A stretch of 64,000 bases of DNA from Lepidostoma basale (GCA_022606425.2 JAHDVF020001327.1:1-64000); one strand, 5' to 3'. Positions 11,339 to 23,353 are shown, counted from the stretch's first letter. The notes: generated by a model from the letters alone, not told the origin. Made by a program: numbers and translations.

Positions 11339-12189
11339 TTATGGTACGTTGCAGGTTTCTATAATGTTTTTCATAGCCTTCCTTCTTTCTTCCATAAGAG
11401 AGAGAATGTGATCCGTCATCCAATTTTTCTTTTTAGCCGTTCTCTCGGCCTTTAAATGATTAGTGCAGACATCTGTAAATACCGATTTCAAATTATCCCA
11501 ATGTTCATGGACCGTCTCGTCTGCGACTGCTAGTTCCCGTAATTTGATATTAAGTTCTCCGGATACTTTTTCCTTCACAGTTATGGATTCCAGTTTTCCT
11601 GTATCTATTCTCTTAACGAATTTTCTCTTGGGCACCGTTTTCAGTTTTAGAATGAGATTCGCGACAAGTGGATTGTGGTCGGATCCAACATCAGCTCCCG
11701 GATAGGTGGTAACTCTCTGAATACAATTTCTAAATCTGTGGTTAATTAGAATGTAATCAATTTGATTTCTAACAATATTATGTGCAGTTCCGTCTTGAGG
11801 TGACCTCCACGTGTAAAGTCTGCGCTTAGGTAATTTAAACCACGTGTTCATTATTATCATATCATTCTCTTGGCAGAATTCGTAAAGTCTTTCTCCCCTC
11901 TCATTACTTTGTCCCAGCCCGTATTCCCCAACAATGTTTGTCCTTGGCCTATCTTGGCATTGAAGTCACCAATTATCATATTCATTTCACCTCCTTTCAA
12001 ACTGTTAACCGTGTTGGACAGTGATTCATAAAACTTTTCAACCTCATCATCATACCTCGCCTCAGCCGTTGGTGCATACACCTGTATGATGTTGATGTCA
12101 CACGGCTGACTATGAAGTTGTAACAATACAATCCTGTCCGAGATGGGAACAAAGTTTTTGACATATTTTATGTATTCTGCGGTGACCAT
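11339..12189 (-). pseudogene. Endonuclease portion of the RTE element
   Basis: Two overlapping minus-strand frames. The switch is near 11895: one frame reads GEKDFTNSAK while the shifted frame reads ERLYEFCQENDMIIMNTW, which is the expected continuation. The N-terminal catalytic segment of the APE-type endonuclease is missing (5' truncation), but GDFNAKIG and SDHNPLV remain. Confidence 0.8.
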
Positions 12190-12194
12190 TAAAT

Positions 12195-12360
12195 AATTAA
12201 TACGAAAGAAAACGTCAGTTTTATAGAAGTTTTAATATATTTTATGGGAATGACATGTTTTGATATTGCCTTAGTAGAGCGAAACATGTCATTCCTATCC
12301 TATAAATTATAATAAAACTTCAAAAAAACTGACGTTTTCTTTTGTATTAATTGTATAATG
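12195..12360. repeat. Family G inverted dimer
   Basis: Arms begin ttaatacgaaagaaaacgtc and end gacgttttcttttgtattaa. In the middle, gggaatgacatg and catgtcattcc are complementary and enclose GCCTTAGTAGAGC then GAAACATGTC. It abuts the truncated 5' end of the RTE element. Confidence 0.65.
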
Positions 12361-12414
12361 TCATTTGTAATTATTTCAAATCCGATTTTCAAAGCTTTAA
12401 TGCAATAGCTAGAT

Positions 12415-12500
12415 GGACGACCTTCATGACAGAGTGGTAAGAGCTCTGACTGCAATACTTGAGGTTCCACTTAATGTGGTTGTCACATAGTAAATTTTTT
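12415..12500 (+). repeat. tRNA-derived SINE head fragment
   Basis: gacgaccttcatgacagagt, then ggtaagagctctgactg, matches the SINE head at 63283, followed by a degraded B box. Confidence 0.55.
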
Positions 12501-13590
12501 TTGGCCCGATGTATATTACTTGCCTCTGAGTGCTCTAAAATGTGCTCACGAGGATTATTTAATTTAAATTACATTGATTCGTTCAAGTCAAGCCAAATAT
12601 ATATTTTGATTTAAACAGTATTATTTTTTTTAATACAATAAATAGGGTAATTGTACCGAAGACGGTTAAATTAAAAAAATTAAAGATTTATGAAATAAAT
12701 CTAAGGCCAAAAATTTAAAACGTTTATTTAAGCAACAACGAAAAAAATTTTGAAGCTGTAGACTTAATATTAAATTAGTAATAAAAAAACACACGTTCGT
12801 GTTGATAAGACGACACACCGTTAATTTAACTTCAAATATTTTAACTTTTCTGTACATTTTCTCGGTGAAAATTTTATTTAACATCTCCAACCATTATTGC
12901 ATTGCCCCTACGAAAGTCCGTCACGAGCAATACAAGAGTTTGCCGGCTCATAAAAACAGCCCTTTTATGACACATAATTTTAAATTTTTTTTTTGAAATA
13001 ATGTAATGTATTAACTTCTATGGAAGAATATTTCATCAAAAACCTATCTAATACCTCTTTTCACCGTTTGGGCGTTATTACAAAATAAACGTTAAATTTG
13101 CAATCATGAATAGAGGCTTGATGACTGAATTGTGACTATCTGTTTTTATTGTTTCTAATAGAATTGTGAACATATTCACTTATTGAGTTTGACATTATAT
13201 AGATTAAATCGCTTGCCATGTATATTATTCAAAATAATTTGTTATTTATGCAAAATCATCACAATACGTGTAATTAAACAATGGAAAGAAAATATGTTCC
13301 ATGTTTAAAATACTGCATTCTGCGTTTTACAATAATCTTGTACCTATTATTTTATGTGAATAGTTAGATGATTTTTTTAAATATATTCGTTTGTTTTTCA
13401 AGTAAAAAAAATCAAGACCTTATTTTATTATTATATAATACAAATATTAACTTCTATGTCCTGTGTTTGTAATTATTTAAGTTCATATTGTATTTTGTTT
13501 ATAATGAAATTTATATTACAGAGCCAAGATACATTTTATTACCTATATTATGAATTCTTTAATACGAAAAATTATAAATTTAAATGCGGA
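12500..13590. other. AT-rich unassigned stretch
   Basis: No supported feature; the open frames here are AT-driven. Confidence 0.4.
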
Positions 13591-13738
13591 AATATCGGAG
13601 GAGGAGAAGTCGGAGAAATCGACGCGTGTACGAGTACATGACACGATGTATAAAAAAATGAAAGAAGTATGTCAGAAAAAAATAGTGTGTTGGTCCAGTC
13701 TATCGCTTTGGGAGACGACGTGATGTTTATTTATTTAG
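13590..13738 (+). mobile_element. RTE-like LINE 3' fragment
   Basis: gaagtcggagaaatcgacgc, then a degraded gtatgtcag and gggagacgacgtgatg, is the plus-strand version of the 3' end seen at 27514-27600. Confidence 0.55.
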
Positions 13739-13739
13739 T

Positions 13740-14930
13740 AAATTTATATATTTTGAAACTAAAAACAATTTTTTAATTAATGTATAAAACCACATTTTAT
13801 TTCAATTTAAGTATGTAGATTATGATATTTTTAATAAATTTTTATTTCAAAAGATTTAATTTTCGGTAGACCATATATCGTTCATAAAGATTTTTTAAAA
13901 GTATAAGTACTTCATGGATTATATTATTTTAGACTACGAGAATAGAAATTTTCAAAAGAAAATGTAATAAAGGAAAAATTAAAACATTCAAATTTATGAA
14001 ATGAAAATCAGTTATACCAGTTTTTATATTGATAAAATTACTCTCATTACGTTTGAAATATATGTAAAAAAATGTTTTTCTTTTTCAGTTTGATCGGAAA
14101 TGTTAACGTATTCTTTTCATATAACGTAAAAAATCTACGACTTTGGATGTTCTATGAAGATATGCTATAAAGGCTGTGTATAAAAAATACCCGATCGGAA
14201 ATATCTGTGCTATTTTTCCAACTCGTAACCTATTTCTTGTATTTCCCGCGTTGGTTCCCGGGCCAAACGAATATAATTATCAAAACATGTCTAATTTATG
14301 ACCATAATAGACGCAAAACTTTGGAGAAAACTGTAGGCAACTCGCATTATTTTGGCTTCGTTAAGAATGTGCTTAAGTTCGTTAATACAAATCTGATTTG
14401 CTAGGGATTACCTCTGTCTGCCAGATATGTTTATTTAATCCACCTTTGTTATTTGCTTAATGAGTCTTGGAATTGCTTTTCGTATTCCCAAAACGATCTC
14501 CCCTTGTGTACACGCCTAACGAGGCGCCCCGCCCCGTAAAGAGAACGGAGCAGGGCTTCGCCATGCCTACACAAATTTATGGTAACCTTTAAATTTTTAT
14601 TAATCAAATTCGCTCACTTGCAATCAACGTAATTATAAAAATGACCTACGACCTCCTGATGTACCAGTTGATTTTACGGCTGAAAAAGAAGTTTCGGGAG
14701 GAGATGAAAATCCTGTTTAGAAAACATTCAAGAATGGTTCAGTTGTAGCACAGCATCCCTGTTTATAGCTGCTGTATCATAAGTAAAAATAACCATGATG
14801 TTGTCCAACCGTACGGGAGAGAAATAATCATAAAATTTGAATTTTCTTGGTAGAAATTTATTGAAAATAATCAGCGAGTTGCTGAATCCGGTCGTAATAA
14901 AAAAAACAGTGAAAAAAAACTGTTAAAAAC
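13740..14930. other. AT-rich unassigned stretch
   Basis: A GC-rich patch at 14518-14545 (taacgaggcgccccgccccg) stands out but matches nothing I recognise. A short RTE-like tail fragment follows at 14940-15000. Confidence 0.4.
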
Positions 14931-14999
14931 TAAAATATTTTTTAACTAACTAACCATCACGCCGTCTCCCCGAAGGAGTAGGCAGAAATAATGTGATGA

Positions 15000-15712
15000 C
15001 ACTCTCAGTGAACAAAAAGAAATTTTGATAATGTAACAGTGTTTAAAATTTTAATAGTAATAATGTTGAAGTATCATAGTATTTCGGCCAAAACAATGGA
15101 CTAAAATAAAATTATTATCCTGAAGATGGAAACTTTAACGATCTCCAAAACTTTGATCGAAGAAGACAAGTTACATGCATAAACCTAAGAATTCAAAACA
15201 TAATGAAATTTTTAACCTTTTTAAATTTAAGCTTTTCAAAACCCTAGATGTGTCATATATATGCGATTTGGCTGCGAAAACAACATTTGTTTAGGATAAT
15301 GTTTTTTTTTCTTCTTTTATATGAAATGGGATGCCGCCGTAAAGATTATTACGTTACTAACGTACTCGGCTATATTTTCGATTCGTTGACCCCGAATATT
15401 ACTCGGGACGTTATACCGAATGCGTTGAATTACAGGACGTCTCTTAGGGTATTATTTTATAAGCGGAAGAAAGTTTCGAAAGAACCATAAAGATAAAGGA
15501 TTGTTGATAAACCAACCGGATTTAAATAATGTAATTCCGTGGGGTACGAGTAGTTCCGTAATACTTATGGGTAAACTAAAAATCACTGACTTTTATTATT
15601 CTGCGAGTGCTCGCCACTTCTGATACTTAGTTTTTATGTGGAATTTTTATCTTTTAGAATCGTATTAAATATTGCAGGAAAATAATGGATTCCTCAAACA
15701 GAAAACTAAATT
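15000..15712. other. Unassigned stretch
   Basis: No supported gene or repeat. Confidence 0.35.
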
Positions 15713-15820
15713 TAAATAAGCACAAATAACTTAGTTAATACCACTTTATTATGAGTATATTTATTTGTCTACATGTTTCGAAAGCAATGCTTTCATATTC
15801 AGGAACAACAGTATACTGTT

Positions 15821-15863
15821 GTTCCTGAAGATGAAAGAATTGCTTTCGAAACATGTAGAAATA
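15821..15863 (+). ncRNA. Hammerhead-ribozyme-like motif, family F
   Basis: Stem I strand GTTC (15821-15824); core CTGAAGA (15825-15831), which fits CUGANGA; extra T; stem II GAAAG/CTTTC (15833-15837/15843-15847) with a 5 nt loop; GAAA (15848-15851); palindrome CATG; TA (cleavage triplet GTA, after 15857); GAA (15858-15860) pairs with TTC. Stem I is short. The inverted partner on the minus strand (core tattcag at 15796-15802) has CUGAAUA, losing the key G. Confidence 0.5.
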
Positions 15864-15905
15864 TAAATATACTCATAATAAAGTGGTGTTAACTAAGTTA
15901 TTTGT

Positions 15906-16353
15906 ATTTTTTTTAATTGTATCTCAATAGAGACGAAGACGTAAACCGGAAACTGAACATGGATGATCAAGGTGTTTACAGGACTTATGACCTGTCATTG
16001 GTTGGGTTAAGCGCACGCTTTATGTAATTACAACATTCCCCATTCCACCTTTGTTATTTGTGATCATGCATGACAAATTTTTGGAAGATGTATATATACT
16101 TCAAAATCCATATTTATCTTCACGTGGCAGTTTCAGTCAGCCATCTATGTAGATTTGGTTGCACTAGTGAATTTTTTCAAGAATTAACCTATACAACCGA
16201 CCCACTAACGCCATCTATGGATAATGATTTTCGGCATTTAGCAAACTACCCCATTAACACAATGTGAAGGTTGTTGACCAACATATTGTTAGAAGCCGCC
16301 AGGAGTATTATTCCATTCTATATGCCAAAGAATTTTGACCAGTTTTTTTTGAT
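15906..16353 (-). mobile_element. K element (SINE-like), 12 bp target duplication
   Basis: Flanked by taagttatttgt at 15894-15905 and 16354-16365. The plus-strand left end is an oligo-T run followed by aattgtatctcaatagagac, so the element's A-tail lies on the minus strand. An apparent 65-codon frame at 16070-16267 recurs at 60768-60965 only because the whole element is repeated; it is not taken as a gene. Confidence 0.75.
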
Positions 16354-16499
16354 TAAGTTATTTGTGCTTATTTTTACTTATTGAATATGAAGATTCTTTC
16401 TTCACAAAAGAAAAATAAGGTAATTGTTGTAAATAAAGTACCCAGTTTTTTTTAAGAAGATAAATTTTGTATATTTAGTAACTTATTTTTCTTCTATGG

Positions 16500-16630
16500 C
16501 TCTATAGCTCATATCAAGCCTTTACCTTCATCAGTTCTCACCTCCAAGCACTTCTGTCGCCTGCAGCGTCCGTCCTCACCTCACCCTCCCATCGGAATCT
16601 CCGCCTACAAACCTTTCTCCTTATGTTGCT
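16500..16630 (-). mobile_element. Possible LINE C-terminal fragment
   Basis: The minus strand reads VCRRRFRWEGEVRTDAAGDR, then SAWRWEL, reminiscent of the last residues of LINE polyproteins. Short and uncertain. Confidence 0.3.
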
Positions 16631-16779
16631 ATTGAAATAAAATATTTGATTAAAGAAAGGGTTCCTAAGTTTTTTTTATGTTAATAATTATAATAAGGCT
16701 AGTTTTTATAGCGCCGTTTTCGTGAGTAACTCATATCAAGTACGCTTTGACAATGTATTATATTTATGGGGAATGCATT

Positions 16780-17056
16780 AGACACTAGCAATTAGATATT
16801 AGTTGTTTATATTATGTATGGAAGTGAAGCTTGCAGTTGGCGGAAGAATTAAAGTGAAATGAAAGAAATATTTTGAATATCGAAGAAATGAGGTCACTAA
16901 GAAGAATGTGTATAAAAACATTGTATGATAGAATACCAAACGAAAAAGTAACAAATGAATATATTGTATTAAAGCGTTCTACTAAAGTTCACTAAGATGG
17001 TTTGGACATATGGAACGAATGGATGGGGGGGAAGAATGGTTAAAATATATATACAT
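16780..17056 (+). mobile_element. RTE-like LINE 3' fragment, left part (split by hAT)
   Basis: Plus-strand remnants of EMRSLRRMC..., then RWFGHMERMDGG, ending at aaaatatatatacat. The same copy resumes at 19041 after the hAT-like insert. Confidence 0.65.
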
Positions 17057-19032
17057 TAGGGTGTCCCTTATTTTTCAATGTTTTAATTTTACAATGCATA
17101 GGCTATTGTTTTATTCATTTGGGCCTAAAACATCCGAAACCAAATTTTTTCCTTATTCGGAACAGTGTAACCGGTGCCGACTTGCGCGCAAAGATGTCCC
17201 ATACAAATTGCGTCACAGGAGCGGCGCGCTGTCGTTGTTATTAGCATTTAGTTTCGGCTTATCGGGTAGGAACCATGGATTGTTTTATATTTCGAAGATG
17301 TCAGTAGAACTAAGAAGCAATTAAAAAAGTATTTATCTTGGTTGGTGAAGTAAATCATCAAATAACAGGTGCAAACAACTATCTAATCTTTAAGTTCTCG
17401 CAGTTCTATTTTTCAAAATACGTGAAGTTATTTGACTTTTAATGAAAGCGCAAATCTTGTCATTCTGGAGTCCAATATATTCTGAAAAAAGGCTGGAATA
17501 CCTACCAGAGCTGTTCGTAATTATGTTAAGAAGTTAGTGGATCTTTATCAGGTCTGACTGGAACTGCAAAAAATAGCAAGAAGATTCAGAGCTTACATAG
17601 GCGCCGCGAAGAGAACTTTCATCTTGAATTAGATAATTTATTCGATACCGCACACCCCGATGCTCTTGAATGTGCTATGATACGACAGCATCATATACAG
17701 GATACTTGAACGGAGCTTGTGTGCAAAAACTAGAAGGAGGTTTGTTATTCTTTGCTGGCCGCCATCATATATAAGAACTGATGCTCTAAAGTGCGTTTGA
17801 ATCGCAAAATCGATTGTACGACATGATTATAGGGAACTCATATTGAGCATGCTATTGTTTTTCTGGGTGGAGGCAATGAAAATAAAATAAACAGACCTGC
17901 TGGCCCAATGCATCAAGCACGATGGATGGCAAGAGCTATTTACTGCAATAAAAATACGTTTGCTGCAGTCCCAGTTTAAAATGTGCGCTAAGGATAAACA
18001 AGCTTTACCAGATGTTTGTTTATTTATTGTGTCAGTTTATGTAAAGCCCTGGCTTGAATGTAGTTTGGCGATAAAAGCTCCAAATGAAGATTTTTGTTTT
18101 TTAAAGACCTTAAAAGATTACGAAGAAGTTGACGATTTCCAAAGCGGATTTAAACAAGTTCAGTCAACATTTGTGGTACTTGTCAGAGGAAATAGCGTCC
18201 TTTTAATTTTTGATGACAACGTTGATGAGCAGACCAAAGGAAACATTGTAGAAAACTTACAAAAATAAAGTTTTGGTGAATCGGGAAAGAGATATGTTCC
18301 ATCGAAGGAACAGATGTCTGGCTCTCTATATGGTACGTAAGTAGTGTTTAATCTGGTATTTAATTTAGAACTAATTTGTTTTATTTATAGGTTCTACAAG
18401 TATTTGTTATCTTGTTTTATGGAAATCTTTGAGTGATTTTGTTTCAGTAAAGAGAAAAGATTTATTTTCACAACTAAAACATGATAGTAATTTCCTTAAA
18501 GAAATTGTATCTTCATAGAACGACAGCGCGGCGTTTGTGGAAGTTAAAAAGAAGTTTACTAGCTTAAAAGCAGTAAATGACACAACTGAAAGAGCTGTTA
18601 ATCTTATGACAGACTTTCATGGTTAGACTACCGCAGATGAAGAACATAAGCAGTTCATATTATGTTGTGTGCAAGAACATAGAAAAATTTACCCAGACTG
18701 TAAAAAAAGAGATTTTGAAGAGGAAATATCCAAGTAAATAAATATAAATTTGGATCTTTTTTGATGATTACAAGAAGAACATTATATAAATATATGTTTT
18801 CATCAATATTTATCTAACATAGTGGTTTTATGTGATCATCTACAACTACATTTAAGAGACACTTAAATCACCTATTTTCTAAAACTTTGAGGGCAAGTCG
18901 GCACGGGTTAGAATTAACGTAGGAAGTTGAAATTCTGTATTTGGGTAACTAGTAGACTATTAAACATAATTAGGGGGTATGCGTTTCAATAATCCAAAAA
19001 AAATATTTTTTGCCCATATAAGGGACACCCTA
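17057..19032 (+). mobile_element. hAT-like DNA transposon, decayed
   Basis: Terminal inverted repeats TAGGGTGTCCCTTA (17057-17070) and TAAGGGACACCCTA (19019-19032); 8 bp target duplication atatacat on both sides (17049-17056, 19033-19040); subterminal inverted repeats gtgccgacttg (17174-17184) and caagtcggcac (18894-18904). The 8 bp duplication and TAGGG start are typical of hAT elements. It was inserted into an RTE-like LINE copy. Confidence 0.85.
17880..18740 (+). pseudogene. Remnant protein gene inside the hAT-like element
   Basis: Plus-strand pieces in several frames: GPMHQARWMARAIYCNK near 17905; an open frame 17960-18268 with LPDVCLFIVSVYVKPWLE, then SLAIKAPNEDFCFLKTLKDY; FVSVKRKDLFSQLKHDSNFL near 18440; and AVNDTTERAVNLMTDFHG, then EEHKQFILCCVQEHRKIYPD, near 18565-18700. 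The order and wording recall a protein family common in insect genomes and spread by such elements, but I cannot name its function. A possible GT-AG intron lies near 18331-18391. Several stops show it is dead. Confidence 0.6.
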
Positions 19033-19040
19033 ATATACAT

Positions 19041-19200
19041 ATATATATAAGTAGTGTGAATGGAAAAATAAGTCGAGGAAGGCCAAAGAAGACATGGTAT
19101 GACCCAAATAATCAATATAGAGCGAGAGAAAGTATTATGAATTAAAATATGAAATGATAACTGCGATGGTCTGGAGACATAATGTAGATAGATGAGGAAT
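19041..19200 (+). mobile_element. RTE-like LINE 3' fragment, right part
   Basis: Continues the copy broken at 17056 (agtgtgaatggaaaaataag, then cgaggaaggccaaagaagac: SRGRPKKTW). Confidence 0.65.
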
Positions 19201-19204
19201 TTTA

Positions 19205-19304
19205 AGATAGTATGCGTAAACGATGTGAAATCACTATGATAGCTATAATACCCTTTACATCAATTTGACTCATGCTGTCAGGATGTAAAAGAGCGATTCA
19301 ACAA

Positions 19305-19349
<45 letters not shown>

Positions 19350-19350
19350 T
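19205..19350 (+). repeat. tRNA SINE 3' part with (AAT)n tail
   Basis: atagctataatacccttta, catcaatttgactcatgctg and aaagagcgattcaac match the SINE tail, followed by about 13 AAT units. Confidence 0.75.
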
Positions 19351-20264
19351 GAGTATAAAATCAAGGAAGACTGAAAAAATATGACGTTTCCAAATTAATG
19401 AAGTTTCATTTTAGTTAGAAGTTCATTTTACGATTATGAAAAAAAATATATGTATGAAAAATAGGCCCGACAAATAGATCTACACGAATAATATCTATAA
19501 CACGTATTACATCTACCGTATACGGACACAAACTGGTTAAAAGCTGACCATTTCAAAATAATTGCGTAATTCCTGGTCCACTTGATAAATTTTTTAAAAT
19601 TAATACATCGAAAAAGCTTGCGTCATAACCGAAAACACGAAGTGAAATTATATTTATTAAAATAAGTTTGTATGTTTGAGTTTGATTGTAAATCATCGTG
19701 ATAACGACATATGTCCTGTTTTCGAAGGGTCCAACATTTATTGTCTACTTGAGTAACTATTATCACGTGTTTCTCTCTATTCCAAACACATTTGTCTGGC
19801 GTCCGGCGTTTTATACTCACAGGAAAAAAGATAACACTTCACGTTATAACTGGGCGGGCGGCGCGGCCTATATTGTAAATCAGCATTACGAATACCCAGG
19901 GCTTAACAATATCTATCCCACAAAGTTCATGATATGAATCTAAATGAGTCGAAAGGCGAGTCGGAATAACTATATCCGAGTAAAAATAATTCTTTTCCCC
20001 TTAAATATGCCAATGAATGGAGAATAAAGAGGAAAATCCCTAAGCTTTTCAATATTTTACACTTGTGAAAATCCATGAAAGCTCTAAATGCATATTTTAT
20101 TAAAAATAATTTAATACCCTTTTTTACTTTATTTTTACATTTCACTTTATTTGATTTTATATAACTGCAGCAAAATCAAATTTTCAGTTTGTTTTTGGAA
20201 CCCTGACCATGATCCGGCTGGAGCAAAACCAGTCGGTTTGATAACATGTAATAAAATAATTAAT
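19351..20264. other. Unassigned stretch
   Basis: No supported feature; a small GC-rich patch (gggcgggcggcgcgg) is at 19851-19865. Confidence 0.35.
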
Positions 20265-20530
20265 ACGAATGAATAAGTCTGTTTTCTAGAAGTTTTATTA
20301 TAATTAATGGGAAAGATACGCTTCATCTTTCATAGGCATTATCAAATTTTAATTAATAACATTTGATAATAAAAGGCAAAGCATGTTATTTAACTATTGT
20401 AAATATAAAATTGAAACGATTATTTATATTTTTACTTTATTTTCATTATTTACACGTGTTTCCCATAAATTATAGCAATTCTAGAAAACAGAAGATTGTT
20501 TCGTATTAATTTGTTCAAAAAACAGTTAAC
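20265..20530. repeat. Family G element, degraded
   Basis: attaatacgaatgaataagt, then ttctagaagttttattata and ggcattatcaaat, resemble other G copies; the central hairpin is worn. Confidence 0.5.
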
Positions 20531-21034
20531 AAAATATTTTTTTTTTCATAATGCCACACCACAAATTAAGTGCTTCGTACGATATCACATTTTATTGATT
20601 CACAAAATGTATTTTAACATATAAACATATGTTTAATATAACAAGTTGATGTTTATGTTAAAATTCATTGCTATAGATTCATTATGACTAATGCAAACAT
20701 ACTTTTTTTAATGCATTAAGATTTTAATTATTTATAATAATAATGAAAATGTCGATTTTCCAGAAACCTCATTATATTTTATGAAAGTAACATGTTTCAT
20801 CTTACTAGGGAATTGATGAATTATTAAAATGTCTAAAAAACATGTTAAAATGACTAAGCAAGGTAAACTTATATTTATAACTGTTAATGAAAAAACTTCA
20901 TCACGAAACAGCTGTCGTAAAATAAAATACAATTGTGATACAAAAACACAGTTTTTTCATTAACAATTATAAAATGTTAGAGTATCATAGTGTTCCGCCC
21001 AAAACAATGGACTATTTAAACTTATATTTCCCAT

Positions 21035-21605
21035 TTTTAATTGTATCTCAATAGAGACGAAGAAACAAACTGGAAACTGAATATGGATGATCAAGGTGTT
21101 TACAGGACTTATGACCTGTCATTGGTTGGGTTAAGCGCACGCTTTATGTAATTACAACATTCCCCATTCCACCATTGTTATTATGATCATGCATGATACA
21201 TTTTTTGGAAGTTGTATATATACTCCAAATCCATACCTATCTTCACGTGTCAGTTCCAGTTAGCCATCTATGTAGATTTGATTGTACTAATTAATTTTTT
21301 TTTTTAAGATTAATCTATACAATCCACCTACTAACGCCATCTATGAAGAATGATTGTTTAGCATTTAGCAAACTACTTTATTAACACAATGCGAAGAGGC
21401 TACCGCCTCCTAGCGCACTGTAGAAGTCGCCTGGAGTATCACTCCTATTTTATACGCCAAAGAATTGACCAGAATATTTACAAATATTTGTGAAATGTAT
21501 TGTTTCTTCGTCTCTATTGAGATACAATTAAAAATTTAAAATTAACCACCCACAGGTGAAAATCCAGGATTCGTATACAGATATAAGTATACATTTCACA
21601 AATAT
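21035..21605 (-). mobile_element. K element, longest copy, 13 bp target duplication
   Basis: Flanked by ttatatttcccat at 21022-21034 and 21606-21618. It starts ttaattgtatctcaatagag and contains the shared body, then an inverted copy of its start (ctctattgagatacaattaa at about 21513-21532). The target site itself lies in a family B fragment (ttccgcccaaaacaatggac). Confidence 0.75.
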
Positions 21606-21618
21606 TTATATTTCCCAT

Positions 21619-22415
21619 ATTATATATTATAAAACCCCTAGAGAACGGAGGTTTTCGTATATAAATCGTAATCATTCTTATTATAATCTTTAAAAATGAA
21701 GATATTATTCATTCATAATGTTTGAAACGTCATAAGCAATCGTTGTGAATTAAAAATCGTTATCATGCAAATTTTAGTGTTATTTTTGGCTTGTAGCGCA
21801 TTGTGAATCTATGTTTATTTTAAGTATATAGGAGAATATTACTTTTTGAGTCTAATGGTAATGCATTCTAGTTATTTTAATTAAAAAAATGTATCTGTCA
21901 GTGCTATTCATTTTCTTTATTCTTTGAAATATGCTAATAAACTCTGCTTGAAATTCTTACCCACGATAACATATTTTCAGCTGATGTCTCATCGGCATGC
22001 TAAGGCCGGGGTCCGACCCCGAATTTCTTTAAAAAAACAAATTCCAGGTTTTTCAATTGACTTTGGAGGGTCGTGGCGTGAATTCAATAACGGTACCAGT
22101 CATTATCGATGTTTTTAAATTCGCCGAAATTGGATTACAGAACTGAAATAGTACACCAATGTAATCATTGCAGAGACGTTTTTTTGTAAAACCCCATTGT
22201 TAAAATATCCGTTTTCAATTCCTTCCAATAGATTTCTTACTATAGAATATTGATAAATGGATGCATCAAATAAATATATGTAAATGACGAAAAATAATTA
22301 TGTGAAAATCACATTATATCAGAAATGGTCTTGATGAAAACACGGATAATGTTGAAAGCAGTAATTAATATGAATGAAAACCCATGTTTTCTAAACAACA
22401 ATTACAACATATCAT
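21619..22415. other. Unassigned stretch
   Basis: AT-rich. At 22362-22400 a family G-like start (gtaattaatatgaatgaaaa) is visible; otherwise nothing supported. Confidence 0.35.
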
Positions 22416-22419
22416 TACG

Positions 22420-22870
22420 CTGTTTCTTCGAAGAGGTAGGCAGATAGAATGGATCGCCATACTATTTGATCCTAACACACCTCTCTAGATTCCTTCACAT
22501 TCATACAGCAAGTAATACACGCACGTCAATTCTTCCGATTTCTAATTTGGCCGAAATGTCCTCAGTCTCCTACGACTCCGTACTTCAATCACATCGTTAA
22601 CCCTTGCGTTCCATATGTTCAACCATCGTAGTGATCCTTTTATAATTTTGTTATACTTTATTTCGCTCTGCATCCCTTCATTATATAAGCATTTGAAATT
22701 CTGTCGTACATCGTTTTATCACACATACGTCTAAGGGATCTCATCTCTACTGTAATTATTCTCCTCTCATCTTTATTTTGCCAGTTCAATACTTCACTTC
22801 CACACATCAGGCTTTTGTACTAAAACTCCATTGTGAACGCCCATTATCGCTTTCGATGATATTTTTTGTT
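22420..22870 (-). mobile_element. RTE-like LINE 3' fragment, decayed
   Basis: Same order as 27484-27990 on the minus strand: cgaagaggtaggcagatag, cacgcacgtcaattcttccg, tctaagggatctcatctctac. Confidence 0.65.
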
Positions 22871-23029
22871 TTATCAGTTTTTAAAGTTCATTCCTATAAA
22901 CAATAATAAAACTTCTAGAAAACAAAGCTTTTCAATCGTATTGGTTTTAATTTGGAGATTTGGATCATTATTTAAAAAACAATAAATAAATAGAAAGCAG
23001 TAGTTAAAAATGAATAGAATTAACTAATT

Positions 23030-23265
23030 AACTAACCATAACGCCGTCTCACCAAGGAGTTGGCAGAAAGAATGGACTGCAACTTTTCTTTTCTGACATA
23101 CTTTTCTCGATTTATCATTTTCATACATGTCAAGCTGACATGCACGCACGTCGATTTCTCCGGCTCCTCAAGTGACGGTCATTCAATATTTGATTTATTT
23201 GATGGGATCACATTTTCCTCGTTCTTCCTATATTTCTAGTTCTATTTACATCGTTTAGGTGTGAT
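23030..23265 (-). mobile_element. RTE-like LINE 3' fragment
   Basis: taaccataacgccgtctcac, then gcacgcacgtcgatttctcc, matches the family 3' end. Confidence 0.65.
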
Positions 23266-23353
23266 AATAGGTATAACTAAAAGATAAAAAGAGTTTGCAA
23301 AATAATAATACGTTTTTGTAATATGTGTGCTAATAGAAAATTAAGAGTTGTTT

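Larger units (their letters stand above)
9536..12189 (-). mobile_element. RTE-type non-LTR retrotransposon, 5'-truncated and frameshifted
   Basis: Read on the minus strand, 12189-11857 holds the middle of an APE-type endonuclease (VYAPTAEARYDDEVEKFY, then IIGDFNAKIG). 11860-11339 continues with its end (RNQIDYILI and GADVGSDHNPLV, the catalytic SDH motif) and a basic linker. 11423-11046 is the pre-RT linker, and 10976-9558 is a 472-residue reverse transcriptase with FMDYEKAFDRV, RQGCILSPLLFNLY and IRYADDTV (the YADD active site), then the thumb and the usual C-terminal GRRGVGRKQMSWLRNI segment ending VIANVGGT. The tail is a short GAA run at 9536-9546. At least three frameshifts (near 11895, near 11375 and near 11040) and the missing endonuclease start show that it is dead. 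This architecture and GAA-type tail are usual for RTE elements. Confidence 0.9.
15713..16385. repeat. Family F inverted dimer interrupted by a K element
   Basis: The left arm (aagcacaaataacttagtta, ccactttattatgagtat) and the right arm (its complement, ending 15905 and resuming 16354) form a long inverted repeat around cctgaagatgaaag-type cores. The right arm is broken by the K insertion at 15906-16353, which duplicated taagttatttgt. Confidence 0.75.

Noticed and set aside
16070..16267. Conserved 65-codon frame also seen at 60768-60965
   Set aside because: The similarity extends over the whole K element including non-coding parts, and other copies break the frame.
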